Source: Amia ocellicauda (taxonomy: Eukaryota > Chordata > Actinopteri > Amiiformes > Amiidae). Taken from it: a stretch of 64,000 nt of DNA. The stretch spans positions 14,056,520 through 14,120,519 of the forward strand of contig NC_089868.1 of NCBI RefSeq assembly GCF_036373705.1. Reading direction: 5' to 3'. Position 1 is the first letter of the stretch; each line of letters begins with the position of its first letter. Below the pieces are notes generated by a model. It did no database searches, was not told the DNA's origin, and worked only from the letters and a program-made list of their open reading frames with translations. Below, piece by piece: positions 26,101-36,007 of the stretch. Both the position numbers and the translations under genes were made by a program.

Positions 26101-29100
26101 GTAAAGTTTTATTTGTCTAATCTATTTAAAGGCGTTTTACAGAGCATGTTGTATTCATATTCGAGAGGTTCTGAGTGCCAGTGTTTCGGCTCCAGTCCAG
26201 TTTTATTTCTTCTATCTGCTTGGTACTCTAGATATTTATGCAGCATGTGTTCCTACCGTCCCAGAGTTTTTATTAGTCTGGGTAATGTTTCGTGGTGAGT
26301 GGAGTCTGATGACAGCCTTGCAAATCCCAGATGAAAACTGGTAGGGAAATTTAATGCAAGTTTAATTAGCACTCTTATACCCCAAAGACGAGTTGCAAAA
26401 GTGCTTGCGTCTCAAAGCCCTGAATAGCTTTCCTCCCAATACACACACACACTCCATCCCTATAAAAGACTTTTTTTTTTGGTTAGCTGAGTGTAACATG
26501 ACAGATATGTACTTGTTTTTAATGTATTCGTAAGGATTTATTTTAGAAGCAAGTGGTATTTTGTCAGAAATGCTCTTGGCTGCCATTAATTTGTGTTTCT
26601 AGGCTGAGATAAGCCTGTGCGATTAGTTCCACTGCCTCTGAGTGAGGGCCCCCATGTCCAAGGCCACTCAACCTCCCAGTCCTCTGCTGGGAATCCCCTT
26701 TGTGCACCACTGGAGCAGAGAGTGCTGTTTAGTGTTGCATCTTTTGTACACACTCTGCTGGGCTCTGGAAAACTAAAACGAGCTGTAAATTACTTGCGAA
26801 GAATGCAGAGCGTTGTCTCGGTGAGCAGAGGCACGTTGTCTACGAGCGCAGCACAATTGGGGGGTCTTCGGACGTCCTCTGGATAGTTGGAATAATTTAG
26901 TGTTCTCTGAAGACAACCCTCCCTGACCCTGCTGGAATAGTTTGTTAATGCACAATAACTATTCAAAACCATTTGAATTGCCTTCACAAAAGCTTACAAC
27001 ACCAAAACTATATATCTGTTGGTGAAAGTGCTGTAACATCTATTTTTATGTACAGTGCTTTCCACTTATGAATGTGCACAGCCTTAATCACGCCAGAGTT
27101 TTCCTTAACCGCAGCCCAAGATGGCCTTCATCATCGTAGCGGGGATCTGTGCCTGCCTGTACTTCCTGTTCCTGTGCTTCATGGTGTTCCAGGTGTTCAG
27201 GAACATCAGTGGGAAGAGGTCCTGCTTGCCTGCCATGTCCAAGGCCAGACGTCTGCACTATGAGGTCAGGAGAATACGGTTTGCTTCTGTCACCTGTTGT
27301 ATGATGTTTGCATGTGAAGGCTTGATGGACACTCTTGACCCTTCTCTTGCTTTATCCCAGGGGTATCAAACCCAAAGCCATGAGAACTTCTGGGTCCTCT
27401 GATTGGCATTTGCAATTGGCTCAACAGATGTCCTTGATTCTGAACAGTCCTTTCAGCCATGACCTGAAGTTTTATGTTGACATGAACAGAATGACTTGGA
27501 CCTCTTGGCCAAAGCTGTAGAAATGTTAAGATTGTGTGCAGTGTAAACTTCTCCAACTAATCCTTAATCCAACTGTTAGACCAGTTAGCTGCTGCAGAAA
27601 ATTATGGTTTTCTGTTGGATTAAAAGAGACAAATCACATCCCCACAGTCTCATACCAGTGATTCAACCTCTGCTTACCACTCTGAGTCATTAAACCCTCT
27701 GAGTAGTAACCCCCACTATTGTAATGCTTTCAATTTGCTCCCCCCCCCCCCCATGCCTCCTCTACTTCCACATCAGTATAACAGATGTTGGTGTTTAGTT
27801 CTTGTGTAAATAGCTTTCCTCTTGCTTTTCCAGGGCCTAATTTTTCGTTTCAAGTTCCTGATGTTGGTCACCCTAGCATGCGCTGCGATGACGGTCATCT
27901 TCTTCATCATTAGCCAGGTATGGAAAGGTCCTTGACCTCAAACTGAAGTCTTTCTCTTCAACATAATTCCTGAGTAACTGGGACTTGACTGAAGCATGGC
28001 AAGAAAACCAGTGTCTGTTTAATGATGAGCCAACAATATTCAGTAAACAAAGTACAAATCAGTGAAGCCAAGAGAGACCCTCTACTTATGTATACAGACT
28101 TGATGCGGGGGCATTTCCCAAGCGGCATTTTCGCAGGGCTATAAACATTTACTACGCATTTCAGTGGTAAAACGACCATTTTGAAAAGCACAACATGAGT
28201 GTGGTAGGAATACTTGTATAAACCACTTCTGAGAAGATTGAATCAGGATGTTAACAGGACGTCGGCCGTTTTAGCTGAACAGTTTTCAATTTGTGCTCCT
28301 GCCAGGTGAACGAGGGCCATTGGCACTGGGGGAACTACACCGTCCAGGTGAACAGCGCTTTCTTCACGGGCATCTATGGCATGTGGAACCTGTACGTCTT
28401 TGCCATCATGTTCCTCTACGCACCGTCGCACAAACAATACGGAGACGAGCAGTCCAACGGTACGCCTACGTGACGCCGTTGTGGAGTATGGTAAATAGTT
28501 CAATGCAAAGAACATGTCATGTCTTCAGAAATGTGGGTGGCATCCTCACACAGTGATTCAGACAGTGACAGTTTAGTTTTTTCTTCCCTTAACCTCCAAT
28601 TGTTTTTGTGAGTGTGTCAAAAACCAAAGGGAAAACGGAATGACATTATCATTTACTGGTGCTTTTTTTTTTTTTTTTTTTTTTTTAATTACCGGTTGTC
28701 ATTGTGTATTGTGCAGTCGGCCCCCATTCAAATGTCAAAAGCAGCCTAGTATTTGTCCCTGTGTTCTCCTCTGAATACATTTCTCAATGTGTCACTGAGG
28801 CTCCTTCCAGCTGGGAATGGGTGTGGGTAGATGCAACTTATTTTCCGGGGAAAAACGGACGCTTCCATGGTTAGCCTAGCCTGGGTGTGTCTAATGCAGT
28901 CCAGACTTCATTCTAGGGTTGATTTTGATTTAAAGCTGCTCATGTGTGTTTTCAAGACTGATTTCCTGACCACCAGAGCATGGATTTTTCTGTGTATGTG
29001 TATCTGTATTTAAATGTATATACAATCAAAGAAAGCTAATGTTCCGTAAATTGAATTCTGTAGGTGGTCAACATTCCACATCATAACCAAATAAAAAGCT

Positions 29101-29242
29101 GTGATTTTAGTTGTGCGTCTCTCTCTCTGCAGGTGATCTGGGAGTGAACAGCGGGGAGGATGCCCAGCTCACTACCACCATCACACATGTGGACGGCCCC
29201 ACGGTGCTCTACAAGATGACCGGCAAAGAGGCCCAGGAGTAG
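11391..29242 (+). CDS. wls: Wntless (WLS/GPR177/Evi), Wnt cargo receptor, 12 coding exons, 541 aa
   Basis: Twelve exons join in phase to 1,626 nt, 541 aa plus stop, equal to human WLS. WLS binds palmitoleoylated Wnts in the ER/Golgi and escorts them to the plasma membrane, then recycles by endocytosis and retromer. The protein starts [14 protein letters not shown] with one membrane helix (about 14-35), then a large lumenal domain (about 36-230), then seven more helices encoded by exons 5-11. Two sorting motifs are intact: YEGL (residues 425-428, AP2-type endocytosis signal, split by the exon 9/10 junction) and the C-terminal KEAQE, reported as an ER-retrieval signal. Extreme conservation and full length indicate a functional gene. 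diras3 and a putative gng12 follow on the same strand, as in human. Confidence 0.98.
11497..17249 (+). other. wls: wls intron 1
   Basis: 5,753-bp GT-AG intron (gtaagt ... cttccacag). AT-rich with poly-T at about 11524-11542 and a tiny Tc1-type remnant at 15109-15190. The 12720-12970 stretch has several diverged copies of an 'agatctcgaat'-like word in both orientations. No alternative exon was recognised. Confidence 0.85.
15109..15190. mobile_element. Internally deleted Tc1/mariner-type remnant
   Basis: The left edge tatactgct plus a long A tract and the right edge agtgttccctt...gagcactgtatata match, in inverted order, the ends of a common vertebrate Tc1/mariner family with 'actgctcaaaaaaat' termini. 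Almost all internal sequence is missing, leaving about 80 bp ending at TA dinucleotides. Confidence 0.6.
17250..17522 (+). CDS. wls: wls exon 2
   Basis: Residues 36-126 of the lumenal domain, including [17 protein letters not shown] and MSPWFQF. Acceptor ttccacag, donor G|gtgagt. 273 nt, entering and leaving in phase 1. Noticeably GC-rich compared with the introns. Confidence 0.97.
17523..20737 (+). other. wls: wls intron 2
   Basis: 3,215-bp intron (gtgagt ... tctgtgcag). Contains a GA-rich tract near 18040-18070 and an (AT)n microsatellite at 20110-20141. Nothing else is supportable. Confidence 0.85.
20110..20141. repeat. (AT)n microsatellite
   Basis: About 15 perfect AT units in wls intron 2. 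Confidence 0.95.
20738..20862 (+). CDS. wls: wls exon 3
   Basis: Residues 127-168 of the lumenal domain ([18 protein letters not shown]). Acceptor tctgtgcag, donor gtgagc. 125 nt returns the frame to phase 0. A nearby second AG (three bases in) could in principle give a one-codon shorter form. Confidence 0.96.
21183..21344 (+). CDS. wls: wls exon 4
   Basis: Residues 169-222: [19 protein letters not shown] and [19 protein letters not shown], among the most conserved parts of the lumenal domain. Acceptor cttttgcag, donor GTG|gtgagt. A 320-bp intron precedes it and a 131-bp intron follows. Confidence 0.97.
21476..21612 (+). CDS. wls: wls exon 5 (TM2)
   Basis: Residues 223-267 plus two bases: [18 protein letters not shown], then the second membrane helix ([13 protein letters not shown]) and RRI. 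Donor AA|gtaaga. A transposon terminus lies only 24 bp beyond the exon end. Confidence 0.97.
21613..24145 (+). other. wls: wls intron 5 containing a TIR element
   Basis: 2,533-bp intron (gtaaga ... cttgaaag). Roughly half is the 1.3-kb inverted-terminal-repeat element at 21637-22939. The remainder is AT-rich and otherwise unremarkable. Confidence 0.85.
21637..22939. mobile_element. piggyBac-like TIR element (non-autonomous or decayed)
   Basis: A perfect 15-bp terminal inverted repeat, CACTAGAAGCGCCGA at 21637-21651 and its complement at 22925-22939, is flanked on both sides by TTTA (21633-21636 and 22940-22943), which looks like a 4-bp target duplication. AT-rich 4-bp TTAA-like duplications and a C-starting TIR suggest the piggyBac superfamily. 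The 1.3-kb interior has no transposase frame I recognise, so it is non-autonomous or heavily decayed. The class assignment is inference; the TIR and direct repeats are seen directly. Confidence 0.7.
24146..24314 (+). CDS. wls: wls exon 6 (TM3-TM4)
   Basis: Residues 268-324: [18 protein letters not shown] and the helix [19 protein letters not shown], ending GEHLM. Acceptor gaaag with completion of a Lys codon. The donor gtttgt is weaker than the others. Only 152 bp separates it from exon 7. Confidence 0.96.
24467..24564 (+). CDS. wls: wls exon 7 (TM5)
   Basis: Residues 325-356 plus two bases: a charged loop ([14 protein letters not shown]) and the helix [18 protein letters not shown]. Acceptor tccccag, donor AG|gtaagc. 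Confidence 0.96.
24565..25729 (+). other. wls: wls intron 7
   Basis: 1,165-bp intron with a G-rich run at about 25206-25220. No exon or repeat of note. Confidence 0.8.
25730..25793 (+). CDS. wls: wls exon 8 (lumenal loop)
   Basis: Shortest exon, residues 357-378 ([20 protein letters not shown] plus Ala). Acceptor ttcctgcag. The donor GCT|gtatcc departs from consensus after GTA, so this is the weakest donor in the gene, but the next exon joins in frame exactly where the protein expects. Confidence 0.93.
25794..27120 (+). other. wls: wls intron 8
   Basis: 1,327-bp intron. It ends with two candidate acceptors six bases apart (gcag at 27111-27114 and caag at 27117-27120). No recognised repeat. 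Confidence 0.8.
27121..27264 (+). CDS. wls: wls exon 9 (TM6)
   Basis: Residues 379-426: [20 protein letters not shown], then [13 protein letters not shown] and a cytosolic stretch ending LHYE. The start is set by the family sequence (...TELA-MAFII...). Use of the upstream acceptor would add Pro-Lys in frame. Donor gtcagg. Confidence 0.95.
27265..27833 (+). other. wls: wls intron 9
   Basis: 569-bp intron with a poly-C run at about 27740-27753. Nothing else seen. Confidence 0.8.
27834..27917 (+). CDS. wls: wls exon 10 (TM7)
   Basis: Residues 427-454: GLIFRFKFL, then [18 protein letters not shown]. Completes the YEGL sorting motif begun in exon 9. Acceptor cttttccag, donor gtatgg. Confidence 0.96.
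27918..28305 (+). other. wls: wls intron 10
   Basis: 388-bp intron, no features recognised. Confidence 0.8.
28306..28459 (+). CDS. wls: wls exon 11 (TM8)
   Basis: Residues 455-505 plus one base: [20 protein letters not shown], then the final helix and [16 protein letters not shown]. Asn-Tyr-Thr is a potential N-glycosylation sequon in the last lumenal loop. Acceptor cctgccag, donor G|gtacgc. Confidence 0.96.
28460..29132 (+). other. wls: wls intron 11
   Basis: 673-bp intron with a long poly-T run at about 28663-28686. No exon recognised. Confidence 0.8.
29133..29242 (+). CDS. wls: wls exon 12 (cytosolic tail)
   Basis: Residues 506-541 and stop TAG at 29240-29242. Encodes the tail [20 protein letters not shown] ... 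TGKEAQE. The terminal KEAQE is retained. Acceptor tctctgcag. Confidence 0.96.
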
Positions 29243-30420
29243 CCCTTCTCACTGCAGTCCTTCTTTCCCCTCATATCTTCAACATATTTTATCCTCGCAT
29301 TCAATGACTCATTTAAAAGGTGTTACACCGATGTATCCACACACTTCTCAAACAAAGACCAGTACTGTAATAGCCTCCCCCCCATCCCACCACCATATCA
29401 ACCAGTGTTACCCATTTCAAATCTTCCTTTCCTTTCTGAGGTGGCTGCCCTTCAGGAAATTCATACTAAACTTTTTTAAATGTTATGGTCACAACTGAGC
29501 ACTAATTTTAGAGGGTTGAAATGGATGGGAGTATATTGTGGGTTGAAAGTGGCGAGGTCTAACTGAATTTCAGAGCTGAACTGCAATCTTGTGTCAAGTT
29601 GTTTCGCCCCAAGCTCCTGCCTGTCGCTCGTGGGGAGTGAACTGGAACGGCTGAATTGCTTGTTGAAGACTGAAAACGAGGGAAAGGGGATGATCTGAGA
29701 GAGTCGGGCTAGCCCACCTTTAGTTTTTTGTGGCAGTTACTGACCACTTGGAGGAGCTGAAGGTGCGACTGTCTAGTTGTTTAGTCCTATGCATGAAAGT
29801 CGTGTGGTACCTGTACTGCACAACATGCTTTAAAATGACCACTTTTTGAAACTAAAATTTTTGTCCCAGATCACATACTTGTAAAGCAAACTATTTGTTT
29901 CCTATTTTTCACACTCCAAATAAAAGCAAAGCAATCTGACAAACTCCAAACAAACAACACACAGAAAAACTTGTTTTAAAATGGAAAACGTTTGTGCTTT
30001 GGACTTAAAGCCTCCTAAGAACATTTAACTTTATATTTTAAACTACTGAGTTATTTAACTGTCTTTCACATATTTAAAACATCTAATCTCCTTTTCAAAA
30101 GCCGTGACGTTCAGATGCGAGAAGCTTTGATAATAGGCTCAAGTGGGTGTTTGCAGGTCACAGTCGGTCTGTATAATAAAATCCTAAGTCCAGTATGTTA
30201 TGATGTAGATATTTTTGTATACAGTGCTATTTTGTAAGTGTAGTGTCAGATCTTTTATTTAGTTATATGCCAAGCGTCACAGCTTTAAGCTGAGATGATT
30301 GTGGATTGTTGGGTAACTGAAAGTTATCTTTTCAAGATGTTACAAGTCTGTGTTACACAATTGAGTATGTAGATTTGCTTTTTATGCCAATTTAAATAAA
30401 ATTCTTTTACTTGATATGGT
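29243..30420 (+). other. wls: wls 3' UTR
   Basis: About 1.2 kb from the stop to the second AATAAA. No coding frame of interest. Confidence 0.7.
30395..30400 (+). terminator. wls: wls polyadenylation signal AATAAA
   Basis: AATAAA followed by a T-rich stretch at about 30420-30440. An earlier AATAAA in ccaaataaaagc near 29918 could give a shorter transcript. Confidence 0.65.
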
Positions 30421-32766
30421 TTTTTTTTTCTTTCTCTCTCTGTTGAATGCTGTAACAAGTATTTAGTGTAATGAATACTTCTCTGAATGTGAGGCACCAT
30501 AACAGTGTCCCACAGGGGTGGTAATGTTCAGGCTAATCTCCGGGATATAACAAGGATTTAACTGTGGCTTTGTTAGCAAAAAGATTGCTTTTTGTTAGAA
30601 GTTCTTTGAGTTTCAGTTCTCAAATGCCCACGACATCCACTGCTATAAGAAAATCTTCAAATTTCTCAAGGAATGGTCATTACTAATGTGGTCTCTGTCT
30701 CTTTTCCTTTTTTGGAGGATATTGTTTGTGTTGCTATTTGCACCGCACTATTCCGAGTGACTGCATCAGAGTAATGTTTGGGTTATGTTACGTTGAGCTT
30801 AAGTTGAGCACATTATTTTTGTGGATATGAAATGCTGCATTTTTTTTTTTTTAAATGCAGGGATAATTTTGTTTGAATGGGGTGCAATGGTAAAAAGCCT
30901 TGGCAAATTGTTTGTGGCAGTAATAGGAATGGACACAAATGTAGACAACTTCATTAAGGAAATGCATTGCCGGTTTAAAGTGAAACCCGTTTCTTTATTT
31001 TTTTCTGTTCTTTTTTTTTGGGTGGCTTTTGTATTTAATCCCCCCCCACTTGTTTTGGTATAGTCCTCAACCATTAGCACATTGACACTGTTGCAGCTGA
31101 ACACTATACAATACAGTGGCGACACCTTGTGGTGATCATTGTGCTCATGGTCCATTCAAGCAGAGAATAATCTGAGTTTCAAGGCGTCTTTGTTTACACT
31201 GTGTATACATGAAGCATGGGCCTCCATGTGCTCATCTGTGTGCAGCACCAGCCCCACGAATATCTCCAATGGGCGCAATCAAGATGATGCTTTTCACAGA
31301 TCTACTGTCCAGGCTGCACAGACCTCTCTACACCTCTGTTGCATCCTCTCTGCACTGGCTGTAAAAGGCCACAAGTTGCTGATGGCTGTGTGCATAAATA
31401 TACCACTTTTGCAGACATGAATTCAGCTGACAATCCCTCATGGCCTTTAGGATCATGTATCCCTTGTTTACACTAAATTCTTGACTTTATTTTCCACAAT
31501 TGCCCTGTATCTTGGCTACCCTTCGAAGGCAAAGACTGCATCGATGAGCAGAACTAAATTCGTGGGCGGTGCTTCTAATTCCACTTTAACAATGACCAGT
31601 TCTACTTTTTATACAAAGAAGACGGAGGTTGTAACGGCAATACTATGGGAGAATGGGGCCTATGCTAATTCACAACTTCTGATGGTGTTTATAGGTTGGT
31701 GGATTCTAATGGATTAGGTAAAGTTTGGTAGAACGTTATTACTCCGGGAACATTACACATTAACATTTGCTAAAAAAGCAACCACACAATGCAGGACAAA
31801 TTAAAAGAAATGGGACTCTGGTATGTTTTGATCAGAAAGCTTTATCATTGACTAGTTTACAAAGCATTCCTTATTATATTGCTTCTAGTGAGTCATGTTG
31901 TTTTTGTCTAAAACTCCCAAGTCTTGTGTATGTTGGTCTATCTTCAGCACAATGGTTATGTAACTTACAGGCAACTCATGCTCTGTGAATGAATTGCTAA
32001 AAAAGAAAGGGCTTTTAGTATTTTTTCAAAATCATGGACATGTTTGTGTGTTTAGGATTTAATTAAAACTTGCTCAAAGCTTCGGTGTTTGTATTTTCTC
32101 TATGCTTTTCTAAAACACTGTGGAATAATGGATCAATTGGCAGCACTATAGAAAAAATGCTTAAGTGGTTTCTGAGAATATAACCTTTATTTGGAACCCT
32201 ACAGATAAAGGTGCATCTTCTAGTAATGCTCTCTTGCACTTGAAATATTTTCCATCTATTTAAAATGTTGTATCGAGGTTTTATTTGTTATTCGGGGGGG
32301 GTATGGTGGGAAATAATCGAATGCAGTACAAAGTAATTGCACATAACCTTGCAGAAGACCATAAATCAAAGTACATTTGCTGGGGTCCGGGTTAAGAACT
32401 CTTAACCACCCCCCCCCCCCCCCTAAAAAAAAAGGCTTGAACTACAACACTGTACTATGTCAGATTTTGCAACCCCTAGGACATTCCTATATGTATCAAT
32501 GTTTGAGTCTGTTGCCCCTTGTCTTTATTATAGAAAATGCACAAATACAATTACTGATCTTCTCAGAGGTTTATTTTCCTGTTTTGTGTCCTGAATGCCC
32601 AGGATTAGGAAATTGATGTTTGGGAGACTGAAGATGTTCAGTGATCTGTTGTGTTTGTTTAATAGTCAAAATATGTAAAGTATTTTTAAAGTGGAGTGTT
32701 TTTAGTAAACTGAAAATGAAACCTATGGGTTTGGAATAAGCTACTCATGAGTAAATAAATGCCCCA

Positions 32767-32780
32767 GTGCCTCCTAGTGG
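32767..32780 (-). promoter_or_regulatory. CTCF-like motif
   Basis: gtgcctcctagtgg matches the reverse complement of the CTCF core (CCASYAGRKGGCRS) at 13 of 14 positions. A weaker 12-of-14 match in the same orientation lies at 31119-31132. Function is inferred from motif only. Confidence 0.35.
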
Positions 32781-32844
32781 TGCCTACTAGTGTCTCGCAA
32801 GAGTACAGGATGTTTCAGTGATTCAAATTAATTTATTTTAGGTT

Positions 32845-32923
32845 ACTGACCAGATGTATGGTTTCATCTGATGCATATTTTACCTGAAAAGATGCATCAG
32901 ATGAAACCATACATCTGATCAGT
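32845..32923. repeat. Long inverted repeat (32-bp arms, 15-nt loop)
   Basis: Arms 32845-32876 and 32892-32923 are complementary at 31 of 32 positions, with loop 32877-32891. Complementarity stops abruptly outside the arms and no target-site duplication is visible. Confidence 0.95.
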
Positions 32924-33352
32924 GAGTTTGAAGTGATGCCTGCTTTCACAGCCCAATTTATCTCCAAAGCTGGAAAGGTTTCTTACATTTTGGGTTCTTC
33001 TAAGGAGTCTTGAAGAGGAGCCCAAGGGCGCAGATTGTGATGTTAGAGTCTCATTTGTAAGCTTTTCCATCAAGAAAGAAAGTGTCAATTTCAAACCCTG
33101 CCCTCGCCTCTCTGTGCCAAGCCCTTTGTTTCAGATTCGTGCTAATTACAGTATTTAGCATTTCTGCCATAATGCTTTATGCCCTAGTCTGTGGGATGAC
33201 AGCCAATCCCTGACAGGATCTGAGTAAAGGGTTTAATGGGTTACTGTTGTGGGTATAAAGGAAAGATAGCCCACATGTGCTTATAATGTTCATGTCCAGT
33301 GATGTGGATTGTGGTCCTTTTTCACTATACTATCTAGGGAGGGGGCAAAGGG

Positions 33353-33384
33353 AATATATATATATATGTGTATATATATATATA
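33353..33384. repeat. (TA)n microsatellite
   Basis: TA units interrupted by TGTG. Confidence 0.9.
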
Positions 33385-34713
33385 GATGTTTGGATCAATT
33401 CAACTCTGAAATAAACACCTTTTACCAGCTGAACTGAAATAATAGAAGGGAAGATACTGTTTTTAGTTTTTAGGGGTTTTTTTTGCAGCAAAGCCAATGT
33501 CATACAGGCTCAATTGGACAGGTCGCCCTTATCACTGCCCCTCCACTCGCCCCCACACACGTATTCGTGATGCACAGCCAGCAGTCTCGACAGGACAGAC
33601 TATGGGTCTGGGAAACAGCTTCGCAGCAGCAAATCAACAAGAGGTATGTGTCTTACATTTCTTAAAACGTGTTTCTGAAACAGGGACTGAACGCGAAGCT
33701 GTGAAATCCATTATAACGATTATGATCACTACAATAAAGAGGAGAGACCCTAATATAAGGTTAAAGACGGATGCACCTACATTGCAATGATGAAACATTG
33801 TTTTAGCATTGCGAGTCTTTTCTTAAAGTTGTGGTTACTATTGCGACTTGTGCATCATCATCTCTAAGTTATTGGTGAAGACCTTGAATGGTTAAAAAAT
33901 GAAATGATTTAAAAAAAAAAAAGATTAATACGTAACAATATTGATATCTGGGCCACTACATTTCACAAACCCCTGCTACCTGCTTTTAATGAAACCTCCC
34001 CACTCGGACATTGGTGTCAATCTGGTGGCATCTGTAATTCACATTATCTGTAATGATATTGCCCATTACTGGACCATGTCATGTCTTACTTTTAATCCCA
34101 GCAGCGATGCATGTGTCCAGCCGAGACTAATGGACATGATTTTAGGACACCGAAAGCCAAGACCAGAGAATAGAGCTTATTGAAATATGCGTTTGATAGA
34201 CTCATTTTAAAGCTTCAAATTGACGCAACTTTTAAAATATGTCGGTTTTGTAACATAAGTTTTACCCATGACCTTTTTTTAATCTGGGTGGTAAAAAAAC
34301 TGCCTGCCAGAGAGATGGCAATTAAAAATGGATCAGATCAAGGATATCAGACTGAGGAAGGGGAGGGGGGGGGGGCAGAGAAGGATGATCTCATGAATAA
34401 ACGCTGCTATACAGTATATTTTAGTATTCATATAGCATAGTCTCTGTATTTTCCTTGCTCCATGAATGGGCTGGTCCATGCCGTGAAAAACTGAATGAAA
34501 AAAAGGGTTGACACGGTTTACAGCGTCCAGAAAAAACCCTGGACTGTGTGAAAATCTCAGTTTCATTGTGCATCGCTGGGGGGTTATAAAACCAACGGGC
34601 CACCCTGGAACAGCGTGTTGGTTTATGTAGCAACATGAAAAACACGCATTTTCCAACACTTTTGCAAATCTCATCCCCCCGTTGACGAAGTGGTTTTGAC
34701 CCATCTGAGAGCC

Positions 34714-34788
34714 CTATATAGTGACTGTACAACCCTGGCATTTCTATTTACACTGAAGCAGGGATCTCCGGCAGGGGACTGGCATCAG
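34714..34788 (+). promoter_or_regulatory. Candidate diras3 TATA box and non-coding exon 1
   Basis: ctatata at 34714-34720 followed about 70 bp later by a donor catcag|gtaggg at 34789. If transcription starts near 34745, a roughly 44-nt non-coding exon would splice to the acceptor at 36007 and give a two-exon transcript. Elements are seen in sequence; their joint use is inference. Confidence 0.3.
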
Positions 34789-35476
34789 GTAGGGGGGTTT
34801 GCACCTTCATGTGAAGCTAGAGAAAAACACGCAGTCTGTGGGAAACGACAGCTCCCCTGTGTGACTGTGATCAGGGTAGATTAACTGCATTAGAAAGCAA
34901 TCAATAGTCCTGTGTCAGGCTTTGGGAGTGTCTGCCTTCATAAACGATGTAAACGTGCAATGGGGGGCTTTTGTTGATCCATGTTTAGGGAACCTGATGG
35001 GATGGGGAGTTACAACGTTGTGCATGCGTGTAGTATTCATGTTATATAGGCTACTACAGTTTATATAAACTGACAGACCACCTTTTATAGACGAAAATCG
35101 TAAGACTTCCAAACCGAAACCTGCTGCATTGGGCAGAGATGAACTGCACAACAGGGAGATTGCTTTACTCTTGCGTCGCATATTAATGAATTAATTAACT
35201 TAATTGATGGATCTGGACCCATCATGATTTAGCATTTGATGTCCACTAATAACGTTGGAAATATTGGATTTTCCTGAAAAACCAATCAATCAATCAAACA
35301 GAAACTGTCAAGATGGTTAACATGCTCTAGAGTGTGTTTTGGCCCATGTTGTAAATGCATGACAGTCTTTATTTGCAGATATGGACCAAAGGCTTCAGAT
35401 GGGTGGGGATAATCTGCAGGTTGAATGTGTCAATGTGTTTTTCTCAGTAGGGGCAGTTTTCCTGTTACACCTCTGC

Positions 35477-35561
35477 TTGTACTGCAATTGTAATGCTTTG
35501 AAGTGTTTCTTCTTTAAACTTACAGAAGTAACATTTCAAAGCATTACAATATGCAGTACAA
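35477..35561 (+). ncRNA. Pre-miRNA-like hairpin (candidate)
   Basis: About 85 nt folding into a single stem. The outer part pairs ttgtactgca...attgtaatgctttgaa (35477-35500) with its complement at 35538-35561, and pairing continues inward through gtttcttct and agaagtaac to a roughly 10-nt loop. Over about 36 pairs I see one 2-nt bulge, one G-U wobble and one mismatch. Size and shape fit a microRNA precursor, but a short MITE could look the same. No known miRNA seed was recognised. Confidence 0.35.
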
Positions 35562-36007
35562 AATGCAATTAGCACACATTCTACTACAATGTGTTAACAA
35601 GTGCAGACATAATTCAGGTAAGTCCTAGGTATGTGCTAAAGAGATTAAAATAGTAGTACTTATATTTAAAATTAAAATCTTTAAAATCATTAATTCTGTC
35701 TGTTTTATGTGAGGCATTCTCTCTATTATTATTATTGTTGTTATCATCAGATTATCTCCCCAGTCTTACTAAAGGTGGTTGTGATTTTGCAACCTGTGCT
35801 CAGAATAGGTGACCTGGTTAGTAACGGCTTTATCTGTATGATTAAAAGTTTGCAAGATGTTTGCAAGATTTGGATGATGTGAACATGACTTTGCCTATAA
35901 GGTGCTGTGATTTAGTAGATTATTCGGTATTTCCTATTCTTTTAAAAGAGTGACACCAAATATGACACAGCTTTAATGGATCTACTGGTCTCTTTTCTGT
36001 TAAACAG

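Larger units (their letters stand above)
30440..34700. other. wls-diras3 intergenic spacer
   Basis: About 4.3 kb without recognised exons. Contains two CTCF-like sites (31119-31132, 32767-32780), a poly-C/poly-A junction at 32409-32432, a long hairpin at 32845-32923 and a TA-rich microsatellite at 33353-33384. A frame at 33483-33643 ends in a plausible donor (gag|gtatgt) but gives no familiar protein. Confidence 0.6.
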
